Shown here: in pieces, positions 24,501 to 38,913 of the stretch
How the letters are laid out: each line of letters opens with the position of its first letter
How positions within the stretch are numbered: the stretch's first letter is position 1
From: Talpa occidentalis
Taxonomy: Eukaryota; Chordata; Mammalia; Eulipotyphla; Talpidae
Assembly (NCBI RefSeq): GCF_014898055.3
Contig: NW_023604295.1
Span: 71,636,301-71,700,300 of the forward strand
Length of the DNA stretch: 64,000 bases
Direction: 5' to 3'
The notes under the pieces: model-generated
What the model was told of the DNA's origin: nothing
What the model saw: the letters and a program-made list of their open reading frames with translations, nothing else
Database searches by the model: none
Program-made: the position numbers and the translations under genes

Positions 24501-27409
24501 GATGATAACTTCCCATAAGTTAAAGAGACAATTTGTCTCATTAAAAATGAGTCTGCTAGCATTTTATATTGTTATAAACTGTTACAATTTTACTAAATAT
24601 CTATTTGTTATTCTAAAAAAAATCATTATGATATTGTTATTAGTATGTTCCTTTCAAGTCATTTAATTTATCTTTTTAAGTTGTATTTTTAATAATATAT
24701 TAAGGGTCACAAGATACACAACTTGAATAGCACAATTCTGCAACTGTATGTACAGTTTTTTAATTTATCTATTTGCAATTTTTCCTAAAACACTTTTCCC
24801 CTGATTATAGAAGCTCTGTAAGTGAAATAAAATGATTAACAATATAGAAACAATTAGAAAAATAAAAGCTAACACCTTAATATATGAATATAAAGATATT
24901 TCCTATCTTTTAAAATACTTCATTAGTTTGCGTGCAGTTTACATTAGGGAGATGTAATATAACATGTTTTTTATAACTTGAAAGAATTTTCTTGCAACCT
25001 TCAATATAATTCAACATTAAACAACTATACGTTATTCAGTCATTCATATTTTGTTAGTAAAAGTGACACTAAATTTAATATGTAAGGTTATGGTGTTTGG
25101 ACACATCTCTGATTATTTTCACAAAGCAAATTTTAATAAGGGTTACTGAATCATTGAGAATTACTTTCTCTGAATTTTTTGTGCATATTGCCAAAAAATT
25201 GCTATTCCATATTTTTTCAATTTGCTATATTGCATGTGCTGTTTTGAGGTTGTAAATTAAATGATGTAAAAATAATGATATAAAGTTTTATTATAAGAGT
25301 GATGCTAGTGATACAGCTCAGGCAAATTTTAATGAAGCAAGTTGTAACATTCTTCAAGAAAGGGAATGTTAGACCTTTAGGGAGAAATGCTATGAGGCCA
25401 CCATGCATGCCAGTAGGCTTGTTAGAAAACAATGCTAGCAGTTCATGAGTTGAGCATAAACTCAGATCTAAGGCTGGCTACCTCCTTTTGTCATAATATT
25501 CCTGGTCCACCCACTCCTATTTATCAATCTAATCTCTCACCCAGTTGAGAAGACAAAATAATTGTATTGCTAAAACTTGGGGGCGGGGAGGGGTGGGAGG
25601 GAACAATAACAACAACAATGAATTCACTTAGAGGACACTGAAAAACTTCTCTTATATCATGGTGTGTGTGTAGGAATATTTGCCATGTGGAAATGTACCC
25701 TGTGAGAGTTCTCTAAAATAATCTATCTATATAATACCTCTACATGTTTACAAAATAAAGTGGTGACAAATTTGAAATATGAAAAAAATAAGGTTTTATT
25801 ATTTAAAAATCTTTTATCTGAGTCTGTGCTCAAGAGAACAAAAATATGGGAATTATTCTTTCTCCCCACTTTCCTCCCACTCACCCTAAAAAAATCTAGT
25901 AAATTTCAATCCACAAAGGTTGTATTCTGTTCTTATTGGAATATCTCTCAAGTTAGATTTATTATAATATCCTTATCTGGCTGCCATAATGATTTAGAAA
26001 TAGCAAATCAAATGAAGGTAAGGTGACTAAGGTGTATTGGTTAAGTAAATCTAAACTATTATAACAAAGATACCTCCATAACTTAAAGGCCTGAAGAATA
26101 GACAAATGAAATGGTCATAGAAAGGTGTTCCAGATTTAGTGGGAAAGTTTGTTTTTCGTATCTTTTGGGGAGTCAGACTGTTATTCTATTAGTCAGAATG
26201 AAGGAAGGATTGGGTAATTAAAAGTTTCCGTCCCAAGAAGCAATAATAATGATGATTGTTAGAAGAAAGAAATGAAACTTTTGGAAACAAAACTATTGAA
26301 GTCATACAGTGACTAAGTAAGTAATTCTTTGTGGGAAAATTTGACTATCTTCCTACAGGCTTAAAAATTACTATTTTGTGGCTTTTGGCAGAAAACATGA
26401 GACTTCTAAGTTAGAGACAAGTGGTTTTATTAATCAGTGTGAGCATCATATTTGCATTGACTCCTCTCATCTTGCTAGTCCCAAAGGGGTGATACTATAT
26501 GGTCCTGATGGATGTTGCCCACACCATTGGTTTGCATCATGACTGAGGAGCAGTCAGCTTGGGGAATACATTCTTCTGTAGCAAGCTGTAAGCAAGCCTA
26601 TTCTGTGTCTACAAGGGAGACATTATCTTATTCCTCAGAGTTGCTTGCTACAAATACATCCCTGAGAAATGGCCCCTGTCAACAGTAGTCAGAAACTTGT
26701 ATTTTCAGCATGCTCAGTAAATTATGTAGGAGTATTGGAGACCCAGATCCATGGAGGGACTGTTCCTGCCAACACCCATCACTCATTAGCTTCTAAAGAT
26801 ATTCATGTATATACAGTGAGATAAACAAAGTAATGTTCCAAAGACTGTGGAATTAAATTCAGCCTGAGAAGATTCTTCATGTTCTATACTTAAAGTTTCA
26901 AGTATTTTCTCTGCCAGCAGACACCTTCACAAATAATTATTGATTCATTATTATCCTTTGGAGAGGTTGTAGAACTGTTTGCAAAACAGAGAAAAGATAG
27001 CTGGATGGATTAGGCAGAGTGTTATTAACTGAAGACCAGTTAATTATTTTATTTCCTCATAGCCTGTTATGTGTTGGTGGATGAGTAAAAGGGCCTTTTC
27101 CTGAAACATTTCACTGTTAGACACTGTTATACATTATATTAGAAGTTCATGTGGCTTAAGGCACATATCTTTTGGGATAAAATACTCCTGAAATGAATTG
27201 ATCCTATTTTATTGATGCTTTTTCATGTGTACTGATTCCTTGACTGATAGCACTTGTTTATGATCAGCTTAAGTAAGTGGGAGGCATAATAAAGGAGAAT
27301 GAAATAAATTCATGTAAGTTAGACATTCCTGTTAACTGCTCACCTGTTCTTTTCTCCATAAGTCATGATTTATTTTTTGGTATCTGAAAGAAGTACTGTA
27401 GAAGCTTGT
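24501..27409. other. Intron 3 spacer, nothing recognised
   Basis: AT-rich; a short G-rich run lies at 25579-25602. No element was recognised in nearly 3 kb, the longest repeat-poor stretch before the exons. Confidence 0.5.
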
Positions 27410-27508
27410 TAAGAGCAAGAAAATGAGTGTCAGGAACTCTGTTTTCAGCTTTGGGCTCTGCCGTTTGGTGACTTTGGTACTTTTGGCAGCTCACTTAATG
27501 TCACTTAA
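27410..27508 (+). repeat. MIR fragment
   Basis: GGGCTCTGCCGTTTGGTGAC followed by TTTGGTACTTTTGGCAGCTC and TTAATGTCAC follows MIR. A SINE is inserted at its right end. Confidence 0.6.
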
Positions 27509-27520
27509 CATTTGAGTTAT

Positions 27521-27794
27521 TATTATTTTTTTATTTTTACATAGAACTGGGGTGTAGGCCGTAGGTACAGGGGGTAAGAGGATTCACCAGAGACAGAGCG
27601 GGGAGCAGAACAGGCGGATCCACTGAAATACATTGCTGAGGGGAGCAGCAGGCTCCCCTGTCTTTAGGAACACAGGAAAGGTCTGCTGTGCCGTGTGGGT
27701 CTGCTCCCTGGCGATGGGTCTAACTAATGCCACACTGGCTGGTGATAGCTTAATAGTACTGAGACTTAACCCCTGTGCCACCAGGGAGGCCCAT
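27521..27794 (-). mobile_element. SINE subfamily B with foreign internal insert
   Basis: Minus-strand copy with the duplication CATTTGRGTTAT at 27509-27520 and 27795-27806. In its middle, where other copies read GAGACAGGAGAGG, this one reads CTCCCCTGTCTTTAGGAACA followed by CAGGAAAGG. Confidence 0.92.
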
Positions 27795-28806
27795 CATTTG
27801 GGTTATAAAGAGTGTCTGAACTCAAGTGTGATGTGACTATTAATGTTCATTCTAATCTATAAAGCATTATACAAATATATATTGAGCAAGAATTATGTAT
27901 ACTTGAACTTTTCTCTAATAAGGGAGACTGAAGAATATGTAACCTCACAGTGTTGAGAACATAATATAGCTTCTAATATGAACATTTTTTTATTTTACTC
28001 ACAACATTGGATTTGGAAAAAAAGGAAATTAAAATAACCCTATAATTTCCATCTCTTGAAGGTTGCATTCACATGGCCCATTTTGTTCTGCAACCATGAT
28101 GAAAATTCAAAATTCTCCCTTCAGTACTAAGTTTTAAACGGTGGATTCAGTAAAAAAAAATGTATTTGCATTTTTAGTTTGGATAACAATAGCAATACTA
28201 CTGGAAAATGCAAGAATGGGTTGTTAAAAGGGAAAATATTTGGTATTACATAGTAAAGTATACTTGCCATAGGGCATAAGAGCAGTTGAGAAATGGTAGA
28301 AAACATTTACAGGGTATTATATCTGTTTGTGTGTGTGTGCACAATATAGGTGTTAATCAAAATCCTTGTTCCGTAATGGTTTGTTGAAAATATTATCATT
28401 AATAGCTGCAAAGTGGAAAAGAGATGGTGATATAATGTAACACTTTTTCTTAATAAATAGAATTTATTTCCTTCTGCTGATTTATAGACAGTAGTTGCCA
28501 AATAGTATTCTTACCTTTTTAATATCTGCTCCATATATAATTGACCCACTTGGGTGATTAGTTGATAATGATGAAAGTCATGAATCATAAAATATTCAAG
28601 CTGGAATATTTTAAGGTTCATATATTATAGTGCAGAAGGAAAAATAAAGCTATTAGAATTTAAACTTTAAAGGTAACAATTGGATGGTAATTTAGATTCT
28701 TAAGTTCATTTCTCCTTTTCTTATTTGAAGCAGTAATCCTAAACTATTAGCAATATCTTGGACTTTCGAAAACATTTAAAGCAATAACATCTCATTCTCT
28801 TTTTAG

Positions 28807-28932
28807 GTTGTTATTAGGAGTAAAAGTGGAGAGATCTTGTATCGTATTTCACCGTGGGCGAAGTATGTGGCTCGTGAAGGTGATAATGTGAATTATGATT
28901 GGATGCACTGGGATCCAGAGCACATGTACCAA
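28807..28932 (+). CDS. GBE1: GBE1 coding exon (human exon 4 equivalent), codons 144-185
   Basis: This exon is part of the glycogen branching enzyme, a cytosolic enzyme that cuts alpha-1,4 chains and rejoins them by alpha-1,6 bonds. It is 126 bp, phase 0 at both ends, and encodes 42 residues starting [20 protein letters not shown] and ending DPEHMYQ. The peptide matches human GBE1 from V144, at the end of the CBM48-type beta domain and the linker into the catalytic domain. The acceptor is a pyrimidine-rich tract ending TTTTTAG and the donor is CAA|GTGAGA. Against the human protein as I recall it, T147R, V165A, I176M, S183M and E185Q are apparent substitutions; these need an alignment. The exon is flanked by intron 3 and a 922-bp intron 4. 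The identification is secure; only the human-based numbering comes from memory. Confidence 0.97.
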
Positions 28933-29995
<1,063 letters not shown>

Positions 29996-31249
29996 TAATC
30001 GTTGTGATTTTTATTCAGATAAAATTTTAATGAGTCTGTTCTCTTATTAGAAAAGCTAATTACGAGTGTGTCTCTTTTTTTGTGTGTGTTAAGAGATTAA
30101 ATATGTAATAGAAACGCATTTTATTTTAGGCTTCTCAAATTGCCCTGTAATAGTGATAGCATAGAAAAGAGAAATGGAATAAGATAGAGCATAAGAATTC
30201 TAGATATTATTCCAATTTCAATTTTAAGTAATGTGAGCTGATGGCTTCTAAAATTGTAGATAAATATGTAAGCATAATTACTTTTCTACAGCAGAGAACT
30301 TTTATCAATTTAAGTGGTCATTGATTATAGCCTGTTCATATTAGTCTGTTAGGAGAAAAAAAGCCTTACATTTATAAGGTGTCTGAAACTCATTTTATGC
30401 TGAGTCCTCATGTATTTAGCACTTGTCTATTTGACTTATTTAACAAATATTCATGATGCATCTTCTGTGTGAGGTACATTGTTCTAGATGTATGTGTATT
30501 AGACTCTTGAGGCACAGATCTTGTCTTCATAGAAGTCAATGTTCTGTTGAATCACTGATTCAGAATGCTGTAAATCTGTTATTTTTTTCTTTTTTTATAG
30601 GTATTGCTTTTATTTTTATCATTTCATAGCATATCAGCACCTGCCCTAATAGCTAGGCAGGAAGATAAACTACACTTAATTATTCTGCTTTTAGTAGGTT
30701 TTCTAAATTTTGGCCAAAGGAAAGTTTTGCAACTCTTTATTAAACTTTTTAGCTAAATTTGGATCTTAGTTATCTGAGATAGTGAGGTTAATATTTACAA
30801 ACCAAAATTAAATATATGAGTGGAAAATTTAGTAATATATTTAATATGTTATATTAAAATTGTTATATTTGAGATATTTTCATGTTATATTGTAATAAAT
30901 TATTTCTGACCTATTTCTTGCAAAAGACTCACCAGAACAACAATTCTTTTATTTGTCTTTGTGTTTGAATTGTGTTGCTTAGGAATGATTAATGCCTTGC
31001 AATTAATAGAAATTATAAATTGGTCCTAGATCATAGAAACTATGTTTATTGCATAAGGGAAGCTAAACTCTAGTTTGTTAAAATTTGTGATGATTTATAT
31101 TATCTGAGAATTAGGTTATGTACATATTTATGTCAGGCTTCATAGAGTTAACTTGGTTTTCTTTCATAATAAAAAAGCCAACAGTAATAACTTTTAAGAA
31201 GTTTATGAGTCATTGAGTTTAGATTATCCTTAAAACTATGGATTCTTAG

Positions 31250-31522
31250 ATTGCCTCCGTGGTGGCACAAGGGCTTAATCACCACACTATGAAGCAATCC
31301 CCAGCCTCTACAGCAGGAGTTTGATCCCCTGCCCGCCAGTGAGCAACTCATATGGTGCAGCAGACCTCTCCTGGCTCGCCCGCTGTTCCCCTCAGCAGTG
31401 TACTTCAGTCAATTGGTCTGTTCTGTCCCCACTCTGTCTCTGGTGAATCCTCTCACCCCCCGCATCTCTGGCCTGTGCCCCAGCTCTTGTATGCATAAAT
31501 AAATCTTTAAAAAAAATAAAAT
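31250..31522 (+). mobile_element. SINE subfamily C
   Basis: The head is diverged (ATTGCCTCCGTGGTGGCACA) and the 3' part is of the CATCTCTGGCCTGTGCC and TGTATGCATAAATAAATC type. A perfect 17-base duplication AAACTATGGATTCTTAG is at 31233-31249 and 31523-31539. Confidence 0.95.
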
Positions 31523-31683
31523 AAACTATGGATTCTTAGTTCTGAATGTGAAATTGTAATTGGTCTGATATTAATTATATATTGAAATATGTGCAAGAGA
31601 TGCTATACTGACATGAATTGGACTTTTTGGAGTAGAAAACAAATGTAGTATATATCTAATATATATAACAGAAATATAACTTT

Positions 31684-33839
31684 CATTTTATTATTTATTT
31701 ATTTATTTATTTATTTTTATTTTTATATTCCCCAAACAATTGCGACCCCTTATTTTGACCCCAATCCCTCCCCTCCCCGCCCTCCACTACCAATAGAGTG
31801 TCTCTGGTTCATAGTTGTTTGTTGATTTTGATTTTCACTTTCTTATAGTTATTCATTTTCCTGGTCCCTTATTTAATTTTCTAGGTTCCTGCTATGAGTG
31901 AGACCATCTGGTATTTTTCTTTTTCTTTCTGGCTTATTTCTCTGAGCATGATCCCTTCCAGCCCCATCCATGTTGCTGCAAATTGCATGTGTTTATCTTT
32001 TTTGAATGCTGAGTAATATTCCATGGTGTATATGTACCACATCTTCTTGATCCAGTCATCTATTTTTGGGCATTTGGGTTGTTTCCAAAGCTTAGCTGTT
32101 GTAAATAGTGCTGCTATAAACATAGGGGTGCAGGTGCTCTTTGGAATTGATGTTTCTGTGTCATTTGGGTAAATACTAGGAGTGGAATTGCTGGATCATA
32201 TGGAAGCTCTATGTTTAGTAGGTCCAGAAATCTCCACACAGCTCTCCATAGTGGTTGGACCAGTTTGCATTCCCACCAACAGTGCAGGAGAGTTCCTTTT
32301 TCTCCACAACTTCGTCAACATTTGTTGTTGCTAGTTTTTTAAATATGTGCCATTCTCACTGGTGTAAGATGGTATCTCATGGTAGTTTTGATTTGCATTT
32401 CCCTGATTAAAAGTGATGTTGAACATTTTTTCATATGCCTGTTGGCCATTTGCATTTCCTCTTCAGAGAAGTTTCTTTTTAGCTCTTCTGCCCATTTTTT
32501 AACTGAATAATTTTCTTTGTTTTTGTTGAGTCTCATCAGCTCTTTGTAGATTTTTGTGATCAGTCCTTTATCATTAATGTTGTGTGCAAAAATGTTCTCC
32601 CAGTCAGTGGGTTTCTCTTTGTTTTTGTTATTGTCTCTTTTGCTGTGCAGAAGCTCTTTAATTTGATGTACTCCCAGCTGTTTATCTTTGCCTTCACTAT
32701 CACTGCTTTGGGTGATGGGTCTGTAAAGATGTCTTTGATGTGCATATCAAATAGTGTTTCGCCTATATTTCCTTTTATGTATTTTATGGTTTCAGGTCTT
32801 ATGTCTAGTTCTTTAATCCATTTTGAGTTGGTTTTTGTGTATGGTGTGAGGTAGTAGTCAAGCTTCATTCTTTTGCATGTAGCAACACAGTTTTCCCAGC
32901 ACCATTTATTGAACAAACTTTCTTTGCTCCAATGCATATTCTTTGCTCCTTTGTCAAAGATTAGTTGACCCTAAATCTGTGGGTTTATTTCTGGATTTTC
33001 TATTCAATTCCATTGGTCTATATGTCTGTTCTTGTTCCACTACCATGCAGTTTTGATGATTATGGCTTTGTAGTGTAGTTTGAAGTCTGGGAGTGTGATG
33101 CCTCCATTCCCTTCTTTTTTTTTTTTTTTTTTTCAGAACTGCTTTGGCTATTTGGGGTTTTTTGGTGATTCCATATGGATTTCATCAATAATTGTTCTAT
33201 TTCCTTGAAGAATGACATTGAAATTTTTTATTGGACTAGCACTGAATCTGTATATTGCTTTTGGTAGGATGGCCATTTTAATAATGTTTATTCTTCCAAT
33301 CCATGAGCAGGAGATGTCTTTCCATTTCTTTGTGTCTTCTTCTATTTATTTTAACAGTGTTTTTTAGTTTTCTTTGTATAGGTCCTTTATCTCTTTTGTT
33401 AGATTTATTCCCAAGTATTTGAATTTTTTTTTCTTTTGATAATAAAAGGGATGGTTTTTTTGATTTCTTCTTCTTCAGATTTATTGTTTGTGTATAGGAA
33501 GGCTACTGGCTTTTGCATGTTGATTTTGTATCCTGCCACTTTACTGAACTGATTGATGAGTTGAATTAGTTTTTCTGTGGAGTTTTTGGGGTTCTCTATA
33601 TATATATCATCATATCATCTGCAAATAGTGATAGTTTGACTTCTTCTTTTCCTATTTGGATTCCTTGTATGTCTTTCTCTTATCTTATTGCTCTGGCTAG
33701 GACTTCCAGTATTATATTGAAAAGCAGTGGTGAGAGTGGACATACTTGTCTTGTTCCAGATCTTAATGGAAATTCTTTCAGCTTTTCACCATTGAGAATG
33801 ATACTGGCTGTTGGCTTGTCATATATGTCCTTTATGATG
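31684..33839 (-). mobile_element. 5'-truncated L1 in intron 5, antisense
   Basis: This 2.16 kb insert reads on the minus strand from mid reverse transcriptase to the 3' tail; a (TTTA)n run at 31691-31722 is the complement of its tail. A perfect 22-base target-site duplication, beginning TATATAACAGAAATATAACT, flanks it (31662-31683 and 33840-33861). Long pieces of ORF2 remain readable on the minus strand (for example the [15 protein letters not shown] and [13 protein letters not shown] regions), with frameshifts. Its 3' UTR is of the same class as the full-length copy in intron 7. Confidence 0.96.
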
Positions 33840-34627
33840 TATATAACAGAAATATAACTTTTAAAGCAATCAAATCACATGTGAACATTTTACCAAGTTA
33901 TACTGGAAAGAAGACAAACCTGATTTTTTAAGTTTGTTTTTAAACCAAAGTTTCCTTTTATTTATTTGCTTATATTAAAATGCATTAGTAAATGTTTTTA
34001 AGTGTTATAGATTTAGGAAACTACAATACCTACCTTTTCAAATTACTACATTTATTGTTGGAGCAAATCATTTCAGAGGGAGAAAGGAAGGTGTTTGTGC
34101 ATATACAGATGTGTATACATGCAACTTTGGAATGATTTTATAGGTGCAAGAAGTAGTGGAAAATGGGAACATTAAAGCTGGTTCTCTACAGGTTACCTGT
34201 GGATAAATGGATTTGGTGGTATAGCTTATATTGCAGAAAAAACTGAAATATAAAGAAAAAGGAGAAATAAAAAAAGTGTATGACATGCAATCAGTTTATT
34301 TTATTTATCTTTCATAATCTGCACAATGAATTTTACAAGTGCATATGCAGATTGTCATATTTAATATTCTAATGTCAAATTAAGAGTATATTTGCATATC
34401 ATTTATTACATGTTAAAATGAAGGCATTTCAAATAGCTAGTTGGAGATGAACTCTTATGGACTAACTGATTTTGTGTTAAAAGGTTAGAAAAGCAGAAGA
34501 TACTAAAGTAATGGAACTTTGCAAAATGATCCAACCTCCTAGATTTTTTGCAAACTTTAATGCCTTTAGAACAAGGATGCTATGTTCATATAGATTTTTA
34601 TTTCTTTTTATTTAATGCAGTTTTTAA

Positions 34628-36142
<1,515 letters not shown>

Positions 36143-36352
36143 CCGTTATGGTACTCCGGAAGAGCTGAAAGAACTGGTCGATACAGCTCACTCAATGGGT
36201 ATTACAGTCCTCTTGGATGTGGTACATAGCCATGCTTCAAAAAATTCAGAAGATGGGTTAAATATGTTCGATGGTACAGATTCCTGTTACTTTCATTCTG
36301 GACCTAGAGGGAATCATGATCTTTGGGACAGTAGATTGTTTGCCTACTCCAG
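36143..36352 (+). CDS. GBE1: GBE1 coding exon (human exon 7 equivalent), codons 261-331
   Basis: This 210-bp exon enters and leaves in phase 2, so skipping it would remove 70 codons in frame. The peptide begins [20 protein letters not shown] and ends WDSRLFAYS. It contains GH13 conserved region I, DVVHSH (about residues 286-291), whose Asp and His shape the glucan-binding active site. Arg262 and Tyr329, the positions of the human R262C and Y329S alleles (Y329S is the adult polyglucosan body disease allele), are both unchanged. Apparent differences from remembered human sequence are Q270K, I282T, A297E and T318N. The acceptor is CTTTATCTCTAG. The donor lies in AG|GTAGGTAG followed by a TA repeat, so a second GT sits four bases downstream. 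Intron 7 then runs to the end of the window. Confidence 0.98.
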
Positions 36353-36378
36353 GTAGGTAGATATATATATATATATAA
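36353..36378 (+). promoter_or_regulatory. GBE1: Exon 7 donor with tandem GTAG and (TA)n
   Basis: The sequence after the exon is GTAGGTAG followed directly by a TA dinucleotide run (36361-36377). Use of the second GT at 36357 would add four bases and shift the frame. The first site is chosen because it gives the 210-bp exon length of the human gene. Confidence 0.75.
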
Positions 36379-36617
36379 ATTATTTTATTTTCGTTTGTTA
36401 AAAACTAAATTAAATTCATGGAACTCATTATTCTCTCACTGGTAATTAATTTTTTAATTTGAGTTTTTAAAATTTCATGAGGAGTTGTTGAGCATATATG
36501 TAGACTTTGCCTTGCTTAGTATAACATATATATTTGTGGTAAGTTGCACTAAATTTCAATTTTGTAAATCTTACAACATTTAAAAATATATTGGGAATAA
36601 GTGGGAGGGGGCGGAGC

Positions 36618-36628
36618 AACATGGCGGC
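36618..36628 (+). promoter_or_regulatory. YY1-like site at the L1 5' end
   Basis: AACATGGCGGC lies within about 25 bases of the L1 start. It fits the YY1 core (AANATGGC) found at the same place in human L1, where YY1 directs accurate initiation. The site is visible in the sequence; its function here is inferred. Confidence 0.6.
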
Positions 36629-37807
36629 TAGGAGACGCTGCGAGTAAGATCTCCCATTAAAAAAAGTGAATAGGGAGGAAAAGCGGCAGGTCCCAGTGAG
36701 ACCTGGGACACGGAAGATAAACGGGTGACGCCAGCGAACTGCCCGAAGAAGAAACTGGCCATAAAAGAGGACTAGAAGGGAGGAAAGCGCAGAACCCTGC
36801 TCCCCTCCCCCGCCCACAGAGGCAGCACTCTCCCACCGGCAGAGAGGAGGAAACAACACACCAAAACGGCCCACAAGAACAAACGACGCAGCAAGCGGGA
36901 CTGTGAGTGGAAAGGAACTATTGCAGCCACCACACCCCGTGAACGGGAGCTGAGGCGAACCCTGCAGGATCCGCCTCGGCGGTGAGCGAACGGCTCCGGG
37001 CGCCATTAGAGAAGAACAAAGACCCCGGGAGAAGCGCACACAGCCCGGGCTGCCGGTAAGCCTGCGCGGGAAAGCGGCACGCTTGGCACGCTTGAAAAGA
37101 AAACGCGGACCTGGATCCTGGCTGCCCAGGTCCCCGCGCCTGCGACCTAGGCTTGCGGGGAGACGCGCGGAGGTCCTCACTGAGGTGAAGGTCCCTCCCT
37201 GAGTGAGCAGGAACCAGGCGCCCAGGCACGGGAGCGGTGCAAAAGGCGCCAATCCCGCGCCACTGAACTGGGCTACAGCCCGCTTCTTGGAACTGAGGGC
37301 TTTGAACTGAGACCCGGGGCACGAAAATTCGGGGCGTGGTTTCTCCACAACGGTGGGGCACAAGGCAGACACAGCACCCCAAAGCTGTTGAGGTGTACCC
37401 TACCATTCCCGCTCTGTTCTCTGTCCCACGGGGTGGGGGGAGGCGAAAAACAACCCCCCAAGGACAATAGGAGAGATCTCTGGCGCCACCTAGCGACCAG
37501 GAAAAAAAAAAAACTCACTAACACCCTATAAAACAGGGCATTTCTTAAGACTGCTTGAAAAGGGCAGAAGGTTTCTGGAGGACCCAGTGGCCAGCCGGGA
37601 AGTTATTCCACGCCAGGCCCCTTCCGACCAGCAGTCTGAGCCCACAGAGGGAGCAGGCACCCACGTCCGGGGCAGACCGGGTGCGCAGAAGAGTGTGCCT
37701 GAAACCGGAGGCGCAGGGACTGCATCCCGCTTCGCCATTTGAGAACAGGGACATTTCTTCAGTAAAAACTGCCTAAAACCAGCAGAAAGCTCCCCCAGAA
37801 GACAGAG

Positions 37808-38837
37808 ATGGCTCCTGGAAGAGCCAGAGGGGAGCGGAGAAGTTCACCCAAGATGTCAGTCAGTCCGAGCAACACAGTGTCCCAACGCATACGACAAATT
37901 AGAAAACAGACAGTAGGGAGTAGAAGAACCACATGCAACCTAAAAAACTCCTCAGGAAAGAAGCACACCACAAAAAGAAAACCACTCCCCAGATTGCAAC
38001 GACAGCGACTTGGAAGAACTTCTGAGCCTTCCAGAAAGAGAATTTAAAATTGCCATGATTAAAAAAGTGATAGATCAGAAGAAGGAAATTGAGTCCCTAA
38101 AGAGGGAAGTAAGAGAAATGCAGGAGATCAAAGAATTAATGGAGGAACTAAAGAACTCTGGGAAAAGCAATGAAAGCAGAATAGATGAAATGGAAGAACG
38201 AATAAGTAATCTTGAAGACACAGAAATAAAAAGAACCAAAACAGAAAAGGAAAGAGAAGTACGAAGGAAAAAGAATGAAGAAAGACTTCGGGAACTATCT
38301 GACTCCATGAGGAAAGGAAATATAAGAGTTATAGGAATTCCAGAAGGAGAGGAGAGAGATGTAGGAACAGAGAAAATATTCATGGATATAATTGAAGAGA
38401 ACTTCCCAAATGAGAAGAAGGAGCTGAAAATTGATATACAAGAAGCAAGAAGAACACCAAACTTCCACGACGAAAGGAAAAACACAGCAAGACACATAAT
38501 AGTAAAGCTCCCAAGAATCCAGGACAAGGAAAAAATAATGAAGCTGACAAGAGGGAAGAAACAGATAACATTCAAAGGAAAACCAATCAGGCTGACATCA
38601 GACTTCTCTGAAGAAACACTACGGGCAAGGAGAGAGTGGAGGGACATAGTCAACAGACTCCAAGAAAACAGATGCCAACCAAGAATACTCTATCCCGCAA
38701 AGCTCTCTTTCCTCCATGAAGAAAGAATATGGACCTTCCCAGACAAAGAGAAACTCCGGAATTTCATTGCGACTAAACCCCCACTCCAAAAAATACTACA
38801 AGGAATCCTAAAGCCAGAACCTCAGAGGGACGAATAA
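37808..38837 (+). pseudogene. L1 ORF1 (ORF1p), one frameshift
   Basis: ORF1p is the RNA-binding trimeric chaperone of L1. The reading frame starts with ATG at 37808 (MAPGRARGER), then shifts near 37990-38005 into the frame that reads EELLSLPEREFKIAMIKK and continues to the stop at 38837. The second part contains a heptad-rich coiled coil (about 38055-38260, rich in E, K and L), then an RRM-like part beginning GNIRVIGIPEGEE, and the C-terminal domain with ARRTPNF and LRARREWRDIV. A single net one-base change separates the two frames. Without it the protein would be of normal size for a mammalian L1, about 340 residues. It is classed as a pseudogene because the break separates the N-terminus from the coiled coil. 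Confidence 0.92.
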
Positions 38838-38913
38838 CAACGAAAGAAGACCAAAAAAAAAAAAAAAGTTATTAAAAGAATAAATAAATAAAATCAAAGG
38901 AAAGACAAACATA

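Larger units (their letters stand above)
1..28806 (+). other. GBE1: GBE1 intron 3 (3' part)
   Basis: All sequence up to the exon 4 acceptor at 28805-28806 is intron by position. No peptide of the preceding GBE1 exon (which should end just before codon 144) was recognised, so the 5' splice site lies outside the window. The intron holds SINE copies, an old L1, MER5A, MIR pieces and LTR-like sequence, each listed separately. No open reading frame here looks like a protein; the longest ones are chance or SINE-derived. Confidence 0.85.

Noticed and set aside
36467..37372. A 301-codon open frame on the minus strand over the L1 5' UTR
   Set aside because: It lies mainly in GC-rich L1 5' UTR, where stops are rare, has low-complexity proline/serine/leucine composition and runs into AT-rich flank at its end. 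ORF0 is a primate L1 feature and no resemblance could be shown.
38075..38653. A 192-codon minus-strand open frame opposite L1 ORF1
   Set aside because: It is a serine/phenylalanine-rich shadow of the lysine/glutamate-rich ORF1 coding strand.
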